DNA of 64,000 bases. Origin: Halomicrococcus gelatinilyticus. Its GTDB lineage: Archaea; Halobacteriota; Halobacteria; Halobacteriales; Haladaptataceae. The translations under genes were made by a program, and so were the position numbers. This document shows positions 45,490 through 54,002 of this stretch, piece after piece (positions within the stretch are counted from its first letter, which is position 1; each line of letters starts with the position of its first letter). Under the pieces are notes generated by a model. It was given only the letters and a program-made list of their open reading frames with translations. It searched no databases and was not told the DNA's origin. The stretch lies in assembly GCA_024227995.1 (NCBI GenBank), contig CP100465.1, positions 434,001 through 498,000 on the forward strand, given 5' to 3'.

Positions 45490-45762
45490 CTATTCGAAGA
45501 CAGGACTGTCGTCTTCGAGTGCCTCGATGTCAGCGGCGACCTCCCGGACCTGTTCGGGGAACAGCGAGACCTGCACCTCGTTGCCCTCGTCGTCCTCGAA
45601 GACGAGCTTCACGCGCTTGTCGCCGAACTCGCGGGCCTCGGCCTCGGTCACGTCGAACAGTTTCGCCGTCCCCGTCTTGTTCGAGGGGCCGACGTTCTTG
45701 ATGGCGCCGTCGGTGAGTTCGACCATGAACTCGTCGATTAGCAGATTCAGCATACCTTCCAT
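45490..45762 (-). CDS. Conserved haloarchaeal protein, 90 aa
   Basis: A compact alpha/beta protein (LLIDEFMVELTDGAIKNVGP, then VTEAEAREFGDKRVKLVFEDDEGNEVQVSLFPEQVREVAADIEAL). No catalytic or metal motif. Two ATG codons are possible (45762 and 45753). A TATA-like ATTAAAG centred near 45778 is best spaced for 45753. Function unknown. Confidence 0.75.
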   Translation of the reverse strand: MEGMLNLLIDEFMVELTDGAIKNVGPSNKTGTAKLFDVTEAEAREFGDKRVKLVFEDDEGNEVQVSLFPEQVREVAADIEALEDDSPVFE

Positions 45763-45780
45763 ACGACGGCCCGCCTTTAA

Positions 45781-46392
45781 TCACCACGGGACGACCGCGT
45801 CGAGCCAGGGGAAGACCGTGACGAGCGCGCGGAAGCCGCGGAACCCGTAGCCGAACACGATGGCCGCCGGCAGCGCCGCAACGAGCGTCGCACGGACGTA
45901 CGACGTGTCGTGAACCTCGCGGGTGCCGACCACGAGGAGTACCGCCCCGTAGACGGTGCAGACCGCGCGGACGGCCGGCACCGGTAGCCCGGCGAAGAGA
46001 CAGGGGGCGACGGCGTAGGCGATGACCTGCACCGTCTCGCTCACGCCACCCCGGTCGGAGACGACCGCCATCAGCAACAGGGTCTGTAGCGCCGCCGTCA
46101 GGTGGAGGACGGCGGGCGCGACGAACAGTCCGACGAGCGCGAGCACGAACAGCTTCGAGAGCAGCGGATCACCCGCGAGGTCCGGCACGGCGACGTCACC
46201 GACGGCGATGCGGGTCGTCACCTCGACCAGCGTCACGAGCACGCCGAACACCAGTCCCGGCGCCTGGTCGCCCGGTGCGACCCCGGTGTGGAAGAACCGC
46301 CGCGGGCGCGCGACCACCTCGAACCACGCGCGAGCCAGCGCTACCGGCCCGCGGTCGCGCCCGCCCTGGGGGTTCTCGACCCACTGCGTCAC
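45781..46392 (-). CDS. Yip1-domain membrane protein
   Basis: A 203-residue protein. The N-terminus has a conserved aromatic segment (ARAWFEVVARPRRFFHTGVAPGDQAPGLVFGVLV). About five hydrophobic helices follow, including the Yip1-type VIAYAVAPCLFAGLP. Yip1 proteins act in vesicle trafficking in eukaryotes; the archaeal role is unknown. The start is GTG 46392, seven bases after the thymidine kinase stop, so both are probably in one transcript. Confidence 0.85.
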   Translation of the reverse strand: MTQWVENPQGGRDRGPVALARAWFEVVARPRRFFHTGVAPGDQAPGLVFGVLVTLVEVTTRIAVGDVAVPDLAGDPLLSKLFVLALVGLFVAPAVLHLTAALQTLLLMAVVSDRGGVSETVQVIAYAVAPCLFAGLPVPAVRAVCTVYGAVLLVVGTREVHDTSYVRATLVAALPAAIVFGYGFRGFRALVTVFPWLDAVVPW

Positions 46393-46399
46393 AGTCGTA

Positions 46400-46987
46400 C
46401 TACCCCGTCCGGAGGGTATGACAGTTGCGACATCGAGCCTCGTAGGACTCGTCGGCCCCGACGAGGATGGTCGGGTCGTCGACGTGCGCCGGTTCGCCGT
46501 CGATGAGCCGCTGGTTGCGCGTCGCGGGTTCGCCGCAGTTCGCACAGATGGCCCGGAACTTCTCGACGTACTCCGCCATCGACACCAGTTGCGGGAGCGG
46601 GTCGAACGGCTCGCCGCGGAACGTCTGGTCAGTCCCGGAGACGATGACGCGGCGACCGTCGTCTGCGAGGTGGTCGCAGACGGCGACGAGTTCGTCGGCG
46701 AAGAAGTTGGCCTCGTCGACAGCGACGACCTCCTCGCCGTTCAGCGATTCGGGGATACCCCAGACGCCGTCCGCGTCGGGCTCGACGGCCCTGGCGTCCC
46801 ACGACCGGCCGTTGTGCGTGCCGACCGTGTCCTCGCCGTACCGGTCGTCGAGGTCGGGTTTGAACACCGCGACGTCCTGGCCCGCGATCTCCGCGCGGCG
46901 GAGTCGACGGAGCAGTTCCTCCGTCTTCCCGGAGAACATACACCCCGTGATCACCTCGACCCACCCGCTGTTCGTGATCTTGTGCAT
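46400..46987 (-). CDS. tdk: Thymidine kinase (type II)
   Basis: A 195-residue enzyme that phosphorylates thymidine to dTMP in nucleoside salvage. The P-loop is GCMFSGKT (15-22), the Walker B-like DEANFF follows, and FRAICANCG with CRNCHT near the C-terminus forms the zinc site. The length is normal. It is followed directly by the Yip1 gene. Confidence 0.96.
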   Translation of the reverse strand: MHKITNSGWVEVITGCMFSGKTEELLRRLRRAEIAGQDVAVFKPDLDDRYGEDTVGTHNGRSWDARAVEPDADGVWGIPESLNGEEVVAVDEANFFADELVAVCDHLADDGRRVIVSGTDQTFRGEPFDPLPQLVSMAEYVEKFRAICANCGEPATRNQRLIDGEPAHVDDPTILVGADESYEARCRNCHTLRTG

Positions 46988-47109
46988 ATCCGAGTGGCGC
47001 TCACGACTCCTTCAAAAGGGTTGCCGATTCGGCGTCGCGCCGTGCAATGGACGCCCGCCACCCGGCTCCGCAACCGCCCGACGTCGGGGACTGGACGCCG
47101 TCTCGCCGT

Positions 47110-47691
47110 TCAGTCCTCGGCGCCGACGTTCTCTCGGCTCTCGAACGTCGCCGGACAGGCTTCGATCTTCGCGTAGCGCACCGTCTGGCGACCCAGTTCG
47201 GCGACGCGCTCCTCCAGGTCGTCGTCGGTGAACTCGCCGTCCGACATCGCACGGTAGGCCTGCGGGACGGCGGCCTCGTAGGGGAGCACCCAGGCGTCGA
47301 GCGCCCGGCAGACCGAGCGGAGGTGGTCCATCGCGGTGATGGGGAAGCGCCCGCCCGACACGGCGAGCAGGCCGACCGTCTTCTGCTCGAACTCGTCGAA
47401 CCCGCAGTAGTCGAGCGCCGTCTTCAGCACCGACGAGTACGACCCGTGGTACATCGGCGTTCCGAGGACGACCGCGTCGGCGTCGCGAACGCGGCGGGTG
47501 AGTTCCGGCGCGTCGCCCGCCGCCGGGTCGTCGGCGTCGAACAGCGGGAGGTCCAGGTGTCGCAGGTCTATCAGTTCGCCCGTTCCGCCTGCTTCCGCCG
47601 CGCCGTCGAGCGCGCGCTCGAGTGCGACGCGGGTGGTGCTGTCGTCCCGGAGACTACCGCAGACGGCCGTGACGCGTGGCAGGTCAGCCAT
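47110..47691 (-). CDS. NAD(P)H-dependent FMN reductase (flavodoxin-like)
   Basis: A 193-residue flavoprotein. VTAVCGSLRDDSTTRVAL is the FMN phosphate loop. PLFDADD, VVLGTPMYHGSYSSVLKTALDYCG and GLLAVSGGRFP are typical of the NADPH-dependent FMN reductase/azoreductase group. It probably reduces flavin or quinone; the physiological acceptor is unknown. ATG 47691 starts at the conserved strand. Confidence 0.92.
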   Translation of the reverse strand: MADLPRVTAVCGSLRDDSTTRVALERALDGAAEAGGTGELIDLRHLDLPLFDADDPAAGDAPELTRRVRDADAVVLGTPMYHGSYSSVLKTALDYCGFDEFEQKTVGLLAVSGGRFPITAMDHLRSVCRALDAWVLPYEAAVPQAYRAMSDGEFTDDDLEERVAELGRQTVRYAKIEACPATFESRENVGAED

Positions 47692-47932
47692 GGACCCGTG
47701 TACGCTCGGCGAGCGCAAATAGTTGCAGGCGGCCGTGCGCCCCGACCGGCGCGCAGGAGCAGGGGCGGCAGAGAGAAGCATCGGGAGCGACGGGGAGACG
47801 TCATGTCGAAGAAATGGAAAATCAGTTTTAGGAGGAGACGCCCTGTACTCCTTTCAGACGCTCCGCCAGGGACGACCGGGAGCAACACGCCGGCAGCGAA
47901 GCGTTCGTCACCACGGAGCTCGTGACCACAAC

Positions 47933-49786
47933 ATGAGTGCCGCGACCAACGTCGTTCTAGTCGTCGCCACGATCATGGGACTGGGCGTCGCAGCGCAGGT
48001 GCTCGCGGATCGGTTCCGCATCCCGAGCGTGGCGTTCCTGATCCTCTCGGGTGTCGTAGTGGGACCCGAAGGGCTGGGGTTGATAACGCCCGCCATCTTC
48101 GGGGAGGCGCTCCCGGCTATCGTCGGATTGAGCGTCGCCATCATCGTCTTCGAGGGCGCGTTCCACCTCCACGTCGAGCGGCTCCGCGTGGCACCCCGGG
48201 AGACGCTCCGTCTGATCACCGTCGGGGCGACGTTCTCGCTCGTCGGGACGGCCATCGTCGTCCGGTACGTCCTCGGGGCGGCGTGGGACGTCGCGTTCGT
48301 GATTGGGTCGCTTCTCGTCGCTACTGGCCCCACGGTGATTACCCCGATCATGAACGTGGTCCCCGTCCGCGAGCGGGTCGCGTCCACCCTCGAAACTGAG
48401 GGCGTCGTCAACGACGTCACGGCGGCCATCCTGGCGATCGTGGTGTTCGAGTACGTCCTGCTGGAGTCGCGCAGATTCTCCCGGCTCCTCTGGGAGTTCT
48501 CGACGCGATTCGGGCTGGGAATCCTCGTCGGCTGTGCCGTCGCAGCGGTCGTCTGGTACGTCCTCCGGCACGCCAACCTCTCGGTCGAGAACGCGCCACA
48601 GAACGCCCGGATGATCGTTCTCGTGTCGTCGCTGACGATGTACGGAATCGCGGAGGTGGTAGCGACGGAAGCCGGAATCGCCGCGGTCGCAGCCGGCGGC
48701 TTCGTGCTCGGGAACACGGACCTCCCCTATCGGGACACCATCGAACAGTTCAAGGGGGACGTCTCGCTCCTCGTCATCTCGTTCGTGTTCATCACGCTGG
48801 CGTCGCTGCTTTCGCTCGACACCCTGCTCTCGCTCGGCCTCGGCGGTATCGTCGTGGTGGTCGTCGTCGCGGGCGTCATCCGCCCCGCGCTCGTGCTCCT
48901 CTGCACGGTCGGGGAGCGACTGACGTTTCGTGAGCGGTTGTTCATCAGCTTCCTGGGACCGCGGGGGATAATCCCCGCCAGCGTCGCCACGCTCTTCGCA
49001 CTCGAACTGCGGCCCCAGAATCCGACGGCTGCGACGACGCTCGTCGGTACCGTGTTCCTCGTCATCTTCGCAACCGTCGTCTTTGAAGGGGGATTAGCTC
49101 GACACCTCGCACAGGAACTGGACGTGATTCCGATGCGCGTACTCATCGTCGGCGGCGGCCGCGTCGGTACGGAACTCGCCGAACGACTCGAACGTCGAGG
49201 GGAGGACGTCCTGCTCGTCGAGAGCGACGAGCGGGTCGTCGAAGCGCTCCGGCAGGAGGGGTTCTCCGTTCGCAACGGCGACGGCACCCAGCAGGAGGTG
49301 CTCGAATCCGCCGGCATCGAGAACGCCAAGGTCGTGGCAGCGGCGACGAAGGACGACGACGTGAACCTCCTGATCGGACAACTCGCGAAGAACACGTACG
49401 ACGTCGAGACCGTCGTCGCCCGGGTAAACGAACCGTCCAACCTCGACGCGTTCGAGGACCTCGACGTCGAGGCGATCTCGACGTCGATGTCGGTCGCGTG
49501 GTCGATGGACAACGTCATCGAGCGTCCGGGGATCTCGCAGTGGATGACGGAACTGGACCGCGATGGCGACGTCCAGGAGATCGAGGTCTCCACGGAGGAA
49601 CACGCCGGCAAGACGGTGACCGAGTTGAGCGCGGAGCTACCAGAAGGCTGTCATATCGCGCTGATCAGTCGGGACGAGGACAACCGGCTCCCGCATCCGG
49701 ACGACACGATCGAGCGCGGCGACCACCTGACGTTGATCGGCCGGCGAGAGGCCGTCCGCCACGCGATCGAGTACTGCACCGCGTAG
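47933..49786 (+). CDS. Cation:proton antiporter with C-terminal TrkA/RCK domains (CPA1)
   Basis: A 617-residue fusion. Residues 1-395 are a CPA1/NhaP-type antiporter with about 12 helices, including GPTVITPIMNVV and EGVVNDVTAAILA, where the Asp/Asn region carries ions. Residues about 400-530 are a TrkA-N domain (VLIVGGGRVGTELAERLERRGEDVLLVES) that binds NAD(H) or nucleotides. Residues about 545-617 are a TrkA-C domain. The fusion suggests ligand-gated Na/H or K/H exchange. The relic of another antiporter lies next to it (49936-50262). Confidence 0.92.
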   Translation: MSAATNVVLVVATIMGLGVAAQVLADRFRIPSVAFLILSGVVVGPEGLGLITPAIFGEALPAIVGLSVAIIVFEGAFHLHVERLRVAPRETLRLITVGATFSLVGTAIVVRYVLGAAWDVAFVIGSLLVATGPTVITPIMNVVPVRERVASTLETEGVVNDVTAAILAIVVFEYVLLESRRFSRLLWEFSTRFGLGILVGCAVAAVVWYVLRHANLSVENAPQNARMIVLVSSLTMYGIAEVVATEAGIAAVAAGGFVLGNTDLPYRDTIEQFKGDVSLLVISFVFITLASLLSLDTLLSLGLGGIVVVVVVAGVIRPALVLLCTVGERLTFRERLFISFLGPRGIIPASVATLFALELRPQNPTAATTLVGTVFLVIFATVVFEGGLARHLAQELDVIPMRVLIVGGGRVGTELAERLERRGEDVLLVESDERVVEALRQEGFSVRNGDGTQQEVLESAGIENAKVVAAATKDDDVNLLIGQLAKNTYDVETVVARVNEPSNLDAFEDLDVEAISTSMSVAWSMDNVIERPGISQWMTELDRDGDVQEIEVSTEEHAGKTVTELSAELPEGCHIALISRDEDNRLPHPDDTIERGDHLTLIGRREAVRHAIEYCTA

Positions 49787-49814
49787 GCCGCCGACTGCAC
49801 GGCGTGGGCCGCCG
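49773..49814. repeat. 21-bp imperfect tandem repeat across the antiporter stop codon
   Basis: Units 49773-49793 and 49794-49814 differ at two positions. The first contains the end and stop codon of the antiporter gene. It probably arose by slippage. Confidence 0.7.
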
Positions 49815-49935
49815 GGACGGACCGGACTGGCGGCGCTCTCCGTCGCCCAGGTCCCTCGGTCCGACCGCAACGTCGCGTCGCCGTCGACAGCCACCACCTG
49901 CGACGAGCGCCTCGGCGAAGCGGGCGACGAGCTAT

Positions 49936-50262
49936 TCACCCCGACGTGACGTCGGTTGACTCGTCGTCGCGCGCTCGATCCAACAGGTCCATGATCGCGC
50001 TCGCTGAGATACCGTGGACGACGATCAAGGTGAGCACGACGACCCCGACCAGCGCCCAGAGTTCGTCGGCCGCGACGAGCAGTTCCCGCTCGGCGAACGA
50101 CGCCTCGTCGAGTGCGAACGCGAGGTAGTAGAACGAGCCGATACCGCGGATGCCGAACGTCGAGACGACGAGTCGTTCACCCCACGCCATGGAGGTGCCG
50201 AACAGCCCGAGTATCCCTGCGACAGGGCGGACCACGAAGACGAGGAAGAGGCCGTCGCAGCC
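49936..50262 (-). pseudogene. C-terminal relic of a second cation:proton antiporter
   Basis: The minus strand reads GLFLVFVVRPVAGILGLFGTSM, then VVSTFGIRGIGSFYYLAFAL and a final helix (LWALVGVVVLTLIVVHGISASAIM). This matches only the last three helices of CPA1 antiporters; RPVAG and GIRGIGSFYYLAFA are family motifs. The frame loses similarity upstream of about 50262 and meets a stop near 50277, just before the mutY gene end. No start codon or N-terminal two-thirds remains, so it is a truncated remnant, not a functional gene. Confidence 0.8.
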
Positions 50263-50285
50263 TGGCCTCCGAAATCAACGCGTCG

Positions 50286-51212
50286 TCACCGGCGAAGCCG
50301 TGCGACGGTTGCGCCGCTCCCGTCCACGGGTTCATCGACGGCGACCAGCCCGTCGTCCTCCAGGTCTGCCAGTAGTCCCGAGAGCCACTCCTCGCCGTAC
50401 TGGCCGTCGGGCGCGTAGTCGACGCGGACGCGCGGGCCGAGCTTCGACAGCGGCAGTTCGTCGTACTCCTTGAGGACGGAGACGACGCGCCCGCGCATCT
50501 GCCGGCGGCTCCCCTCGAAGGACGGCTGGGTCGGCACGTCGGGCGCGGTGAAGTCGCCCGTCTCGTAGGCGTGACACCACTCGCGCCACGGACAGCCGGC
50601 GGCGTCGCAACTGGGCGTCTTCTCGCAGGCGACGCCGCCCAGTTCCATGATGGCGTTGTTCCAGACCCGCGACTCGCCGTCGGGCATGAGGTCGGACGCG
50701 GCGGTCTCGAACGCCGCGTCGTCGTCGGGCACGTCGAACGCCCGATAGAGCACGCGCTTGACGTTCGTGTCGACGACGGCGTCGCCGTCGTTGAACGCGA
50801 ACGAGGCGACGGCGTTGGCGGTGTAGGGGCCGACGCCCTGGAGGGTCTGGAGTTCGTCTGGCGTCTCGGGGAACGCGCCGTCGTACTCGTCGACGACCTG
50901 GCGTGCGGCCTCGTGGAGGTACTTCGCGCGGTTGTTGTAGCCGAGCGAGTGGTCGGTCCAGAAGCCGACGACGTCGGCGCGGTCGGCGTCCGCCAGGGCC
51001 GCGGGCGTCGGCCAGCGGTCGAGGAACGCCTCCCACGCCGCGACGACGCGGCCGAGCTGGGTCTGCTGGCTCATCACCTCGGAGACGAGTATCTCGTACG
51101 CGTCGTCGGTCTCGCGCCACGGGAACGAGCGGTGGTCGTCCTCGTACCACGACACCAGGGCCTCCCGCACTGCCTCGCGGTCGTCCGGAAGCGACGGGTC
51201 CGCTTCGGTCAT
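50286..51212 (-). CDS. mutY: A/G-specific adenine DNA glycosylase MutY
   Basis: A 308-residue base-excision repair enzyme that removes adenine opposite 8-oxoguanine. FPWRETDDAYEILVSEVMSQQTQLGRV and the helix-hairpin-helix LQTLQGVGPYTANAVASFAF with the following catalytic Asp (VVDTNVKRVLYR) are typical. Four Cys (in GVACEKTPSCDAAGCPWREWC) hold the Fe-S cluster. The C-terminal 90 residues resemble a winged helix rather than the usual NUDIX-like 8-oxoG reader. ATG 51212 is 26 nt from a TAAACC TATA-like box; ATG 51215 is an alternative. Confidence 0.95.
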   Translation of the reverse strand: MTEADPSLPDDREAVREALVSWYEDDHRSFPWRETDDAYEILVSEVMSQQTQLGRVVAAWEAFLDRWPTPAALADADRADVVGFWTDHSLGYNNRAKYLHEAARQVVDEYDGAFPETPDELQTLQGVGPYTANAVASFAFNDGDAVVDTNVKRVLYRAFDVPDDDAAFETAASDLMPDGESRVWNNAIMELGGVACEKTPSCDAAGCPWREWCHAYETGDFTAPDVPTQPSFEGSRRQMRGRVVSVLKEYDELPLSKLGPRVRVDYAPDGQYGEEWLSGLLADLEDDGLVAVDEPVDGSGATVARLRR

Positions 51213-51257
51213 CATCGGGCGTTGGGACGTGTCCGGTTTACCGGTAGCGGTTCGGAG

Positions 51258-51303
51258 CCGGCGGCGGAACGAGTCAGTAACCGGCGGCGAAACGAGTCAG
51301 CGA
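51258..51303. repeat. 23-bp imperfect tandem repeat upstream of mutY
   Basis: Two units (51258-51280 and 51281-51303) of CCGGCGGCGRAACGAGTCAG type differ at a few positions. They lie between the divergent mutY and zinc-ribbon genes. Two copies only, so not a CRISPR; a duplicated regulator site is possible. Confidence 0.6.
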
Positions 51304-51379
51304 CCGGGGCAGTCACGCGAGCGGACGGGTCACCTCGCGTAACGAGATTCGATAGCACGCAGGGGGTCGACGCGACGAC

Positions 51380-51387
51380 TTTTTTAC
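51380..51387 (+). promoter_or_regulatory. TATA-like box for the membrane zinc-ribbon gene
   Basis: TTTTTTAC centred about 28 nt upstream of ATG 51411. Confidence 0.55.
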
Positions 51388-51410
51388 GGGGGACAGCGAC
51401 GGTCGAGAAC

Positions 51411-51686
51411 ATGCGTCTACAGCCCACCACGCTGGTGGCCATCGGCGTCGTCGTCGGGGTCGTCCCCGCGCTCCGATTCGCCGTCGCGCGGAACCCGGCA
51501 GCGTGGGTCGCGCTCGGTGGTACGTTCGTCCTCGCGGGCGTCGGGACGGCGCTCCGCCGGCGCCGCGAGACGACGGCCGCGACGAACGCCTCGGCGGACT
51601 CCGTCCACTACCTGGTCTGTCCCGAGTGCGCCGCGCGCAACTACGCCAGCCGCGACGCGTGTCGGCTCTGCGGCGAGCAGTTCTAG
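51411..51686 (+). CDS. Membrane protein with C-terminal zinc ribbon, 91 aa
   Basis: Two N-terminal hydrophobic helices (about 8-24 and 31-48) are followed by an Arg-rich stop-transfer stretch (RRRRE) and a cytoplasmic zinc ribbon (CPECAARNYASRDACRLCGEQF, with CPEC and CRLC). The orientation places the zinc ribbon inside. Family unknown; such ribbons often mediate nucleic-acid or protein contacts. Confidence 0.8.
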   Translation: MRLQPTTLVAIGVVVGVVPALRFAVARNPAAWVALGGTFVLAGVGTALRRRRETTAATNASADSVHYLVCPECAARNYASRDACRLCGEQF

Positions 51687-51725
51687 AGCGAAAGCCGTAT
51701 CCGGCCGTCGCCCGACTCCTCCGGC

Positions 51726-52064
51726 ATGAGTCTGGACGAACTGAGCGAGGACGTGGAAGCGGAGTACGCCGACCTGGGCGAGGAACTGTCGGTCGCGCTC
51801 GACCGCGAGACGCGCAACGAACTCGCACTGCTCGGCGCAGCGTTCGACCCCGACGACACCGACGAACTCGTCCGTCGTGCGGTCCACATGCTGTTCCAGA
51901 CGGCCGTCGACACCGGCAACGTCGACTTCCACCTCCGGAGCGGCTACGACGTCACCTACGACGAGTACCTGTCGGGGATGACCTACGAGGAGATGACCGG
52001 CGGCGCGGGCGTCGGCGCGTCGACCGGCCTGGACGGCGACGACAATCGCCGGTACCAGTTCTGA
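51726..52064 (+). CDS. Small acidic haloarchaeal protein, 112 aa
   Basis: A helical acidic protein. LDRETRNELALLGAAFDPDDTDELVRRAVHMLFQTAV resembles a ribbon-helix-helix or DNA-binding helical pair, and SGYDVTYDEYLSGMTYEEMTG closes it. No zinc motif or signal. Family not recognised. It follows the membrane zinc-ribbon gene by 39 bases. Confidence 0.7.
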   Translation: MSLDELSEDVEAEYADLGEELSVALDRETRNELALLGAAFDPDDTDELVRRAVHMLFQTAVDTGNVDFHLRSGYDVTYDEYLSGMTYEEMTGGAGVGASTGLDGDDNRRYQF

Positions 52065-52228
52065 CGAGGGCGGTCCGGTCCGACGTGGACCACAGGCGGC
52101 CCGAGTCGACCGCTGGACGGCGTCCTCGGGCGCGTGCCGGCCCGCACAGCCGAAGGGAAACGCTCTTGATGGGTACGCCCCGATTTTCCGAACATGAATC
52201 GAGTGACATCGCCGTCGGGAGGGCACCC

Positions 52229-53461
52229 ATGAGCGACGAGAACGACTCCGAGTCCGACGAAGCGCAGTACTCCGCCGAGGAGGTCGAGGAGCAACTCGAT
52301 CAGGTCGCGGCGGACCTGGACGACGCCGAGACCGAGGCCGACCTCGACGACGTCGAGGCGGAACTCGAGAAGGCCGAGGAGATGCTGGCAGCGGCCGACA
52401 TCCCGGAACCGGACGACGAGGACGAGGAGGACCCCCAGGCCGAGTTCGAGGACCGCGCCGACGAACTCCGGTCGGAGCTGGAGGAGCAGCGCGGTCCCTA
52501 CGCGGAGGACGTCGTCGCCGACGTCGAGGACGTCGAGTCGACCGTCACCGACACGCGGTGGACCGACGACGGCCGAGGCGACCTCGCCGACGTCGTCAAC
52601 GAGTTCTCCGAGCAGGTCCAGGAGACGCTCGACGCCGACTTCCGCGTCACCGTCACGCGCAACACCGACGACCTCAGCGAGGTTCTCACTGACGCCGCGA
52701 CGGCAATCGACGACGCCAACCTCGACCCGGACGACGACGCGGCCACCATCGAGGAGCTCGCCGAGGCGACGGCGGCGCTCGAGGACGGCGTCGACGACGC
52801 CCAGCAGTGGTCGGACCTGGAGACGCGCGAACAGCTCGAGGCCCAGGGCTTCTTCGACGTCCTCGAACACCGGAAGGACTACCCGCCCGAGTGGCACGCG
52901 CTGAAGGTCTGGGAGAAGCGCGGTCGCGCCGACATGGTCCTGCTCGCGCTCGACAATCTCGAATCCAACTTCATGGAGCGTCACTGCCTGGAAGCCCTCG
53001 AACGCATGGGCCCCGAGGAAGCCCTCGACGAGATGCTCGGCCGGGCCGAGCGCCGCGACAAGGACGCGATCCGCATCATCGGCAAGATCGGGAGCGAGGA
53101 GGCCGTCGATGACATCGTCGAGTACGCCGATGCCGACCCCGGCATGGCCAAGGTCGTGCTGAAGGCGCTCGGCGAGATCGGCAGCGAGGAGGCCACCCAG
53201 GCCGTCGCGGACCAACTCGTCGCCGACGACGAGAGCGTCCGCAGCCACGCTGCTCGCGCACTCGGTCGCATCGGCGACACGCGAGCCATCGCCCCACTCC
53301 AGGACACGCTCGCGGACGACGAGTCGGACAACGTCCGCGCGAGCGCGGCCTGGGCGCTGAACCAGATCGGCACCGAGCGCGCACGTGCGGCCGCCGCGGA
53401 GTACGCGGACGACCGCTCCTATCTCGTCCAGTCGGAAGCCGAGAAGGCGCGCGTCGAGTAA
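52229..53461 (+). CDS. Acidic HEAT-repeat protein
   Basis: A 410-residue protein. Residues 1-110 form a very acidic coiled coil (EEVEEQLDQVAADLDDAETEADLDDVEAELEKAEEML). Residues about 220-400 are HEAT/PBS-lyase repeats (MERHCLEALERMGPEEALDEML, MAKVVLKALGEIGSEEATQAVADQL, RSHAARALGRIGDTRAIAPLQDTL, RASAAWALNQIGTERARAAA). Such repeats are scaffolds for protein contacts. No enzymatic motif. It could be a chromosome- or complex-organising scaffold, by inference only. Confidence 0.88.
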   Translation: MSDENDSESDEAQYSAEEVEEQLDQVAADLDDAETEADLDDVEAELEKAEEMLAAADIPEPDDEDEEDPQAEFEDRADELRSELEEQRGPYAEDVVADVEDVESTVTDTRWTDDGRGDLADVVNEFSEQVQETLDADFRVTVTRNTDDLSEVLTDAATAIDDANLDPDDDAATIEELAEATAALEDGVDDAQQWSDLETREQLEAQGFFDVLEHRKDYPPEWHALKVWEKRGRADMVLLALDNLESNFMERHCLEALERMGPEEALDEMLGRAERRDKDAIRIIGKIGSEEAVDDIVEYADADPGMAKVVLKALGEIGSEEATQAVADQLVADDESVRSHAARALGRIGDTRAIAPLQDTLADDESDNVRASAAWALNQIGTERARAAAAEYADDRSYLVQSEAEKARVE

Positions 53462-53533
53462 GCGCACCTTACTTCTTCTAACGACCGATTAACAAAGTCC
53501 CTGCCAGTCGTCCTGCCGTCAGGAGTCGAGGTT

Positions 53534-53686
53534 ATGGCGACCGAATCGGCGACGCTGGGGACGTGTCCGAACTGCGGAGAGACGATTCCAGGCGGCTACC
53601 TGCTCATCGAGTACGATACGACGGACGGCCCGTCGCAGTTCGCGGAGTGTCCCGATTGCCGGGACATCGTTCACCCCAGGCCGTGA
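53534..53686 (+). CDS. Zinc-ribbon microprotein, 50 aa
   Basis: An intact small frame from ATG 53534 to TGA. It has two knuckles (CPNC and CPDC) separated by a beta hairpin (GYLLIEYDTTDGPSQFAE). Haloarchaeal genomes carry many such zinc-finger microproteins. Its end overlaps the convergent small membrane protein gene by 16 bases. Confidence 0.75.
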   Translation: MATESATLGTCPNCGETIPGGYLLIEYDTTDGPSQFAECPDCRDIVHPRP

Positions 53687-53925
53687 GCCAGGATCGCGGC
53701 CAGAAACTCCAGCGCGAAGGCGACGGCGACGAGGAACGCGCCGACGCGCCCGATCCAGGTGTGCTCCGTTATCTCCATCGGCGAGATGTCGATCGTGTAG
53801 TCGTTGAACTCCGGATCGTACTCGACGTAGTTCGGCACCTGGAAGAACTCGAAGAAGACGAGGGTAGCACCGAGCGCGCCCAGCGCGTACCCCGCCAGTT
53901 CGAGCACGACGTGTATCGCGACCAT
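53671..53925 (-). CDS. Small two-helix membrane protein, 84 aa
   Basis: The first hydrophobic helix (about 2-24) is followed by an acidic aromatic loop (FFQVPNYVEYDPEFNDYTIDI) and a second helix (GRVGAFLVAVAFALEFLAAILA). ATG 53925 is chosen at the start of the first helix. No family recognised. Its 3' end overlaps the zinc-ribbon microprotein gene in convergent orientation. Confidence 0.7.
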   Translation of the reverse strand: MVAIHVVLELAGYALGALGATLVFFEFFQVPNYVEYDPEFNDYTIDISPMEITEHTWIGRVGAFLVAVAFALEFLAAILAHGLG

Positions 53926-53960
53926 GTTCACGAGAGCGGACGTGGCGTGCAAAAAACCAC

Positions 53961-53980
53961 CGGTACGAAGCTTTATACCG
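53961..53980 (+). promoter_or_regulatory. Imperfect palindrome containing the TATA box of the PLD gene
   Basis: A 20-base near-palindrome centred on AAGCTT (16 of 20 positions symmetrical) ends in CGGTA and TACCG. It contains TTTATA, centred 28 nt upstream of GTG 54003. The TATA box is thus embedded in a candidate operator. Confidence 0.45.
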
Positions 53981-54002
53981 GAAGACGGGACCACTCCGGT
54001 CC

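Noticed and set aside
47723-47932. An N-terminal extension of the TrkA-fused antiporter
   Set aside because: The extension is unconserved and basic; the antiporter begins with its first membrane helix right after ATG 47933.
51258-51303. A CRISPR or repeat array upstream of mutY
   Set aside because: Only two adjacent copies with no spacers; simple tandem duplication.
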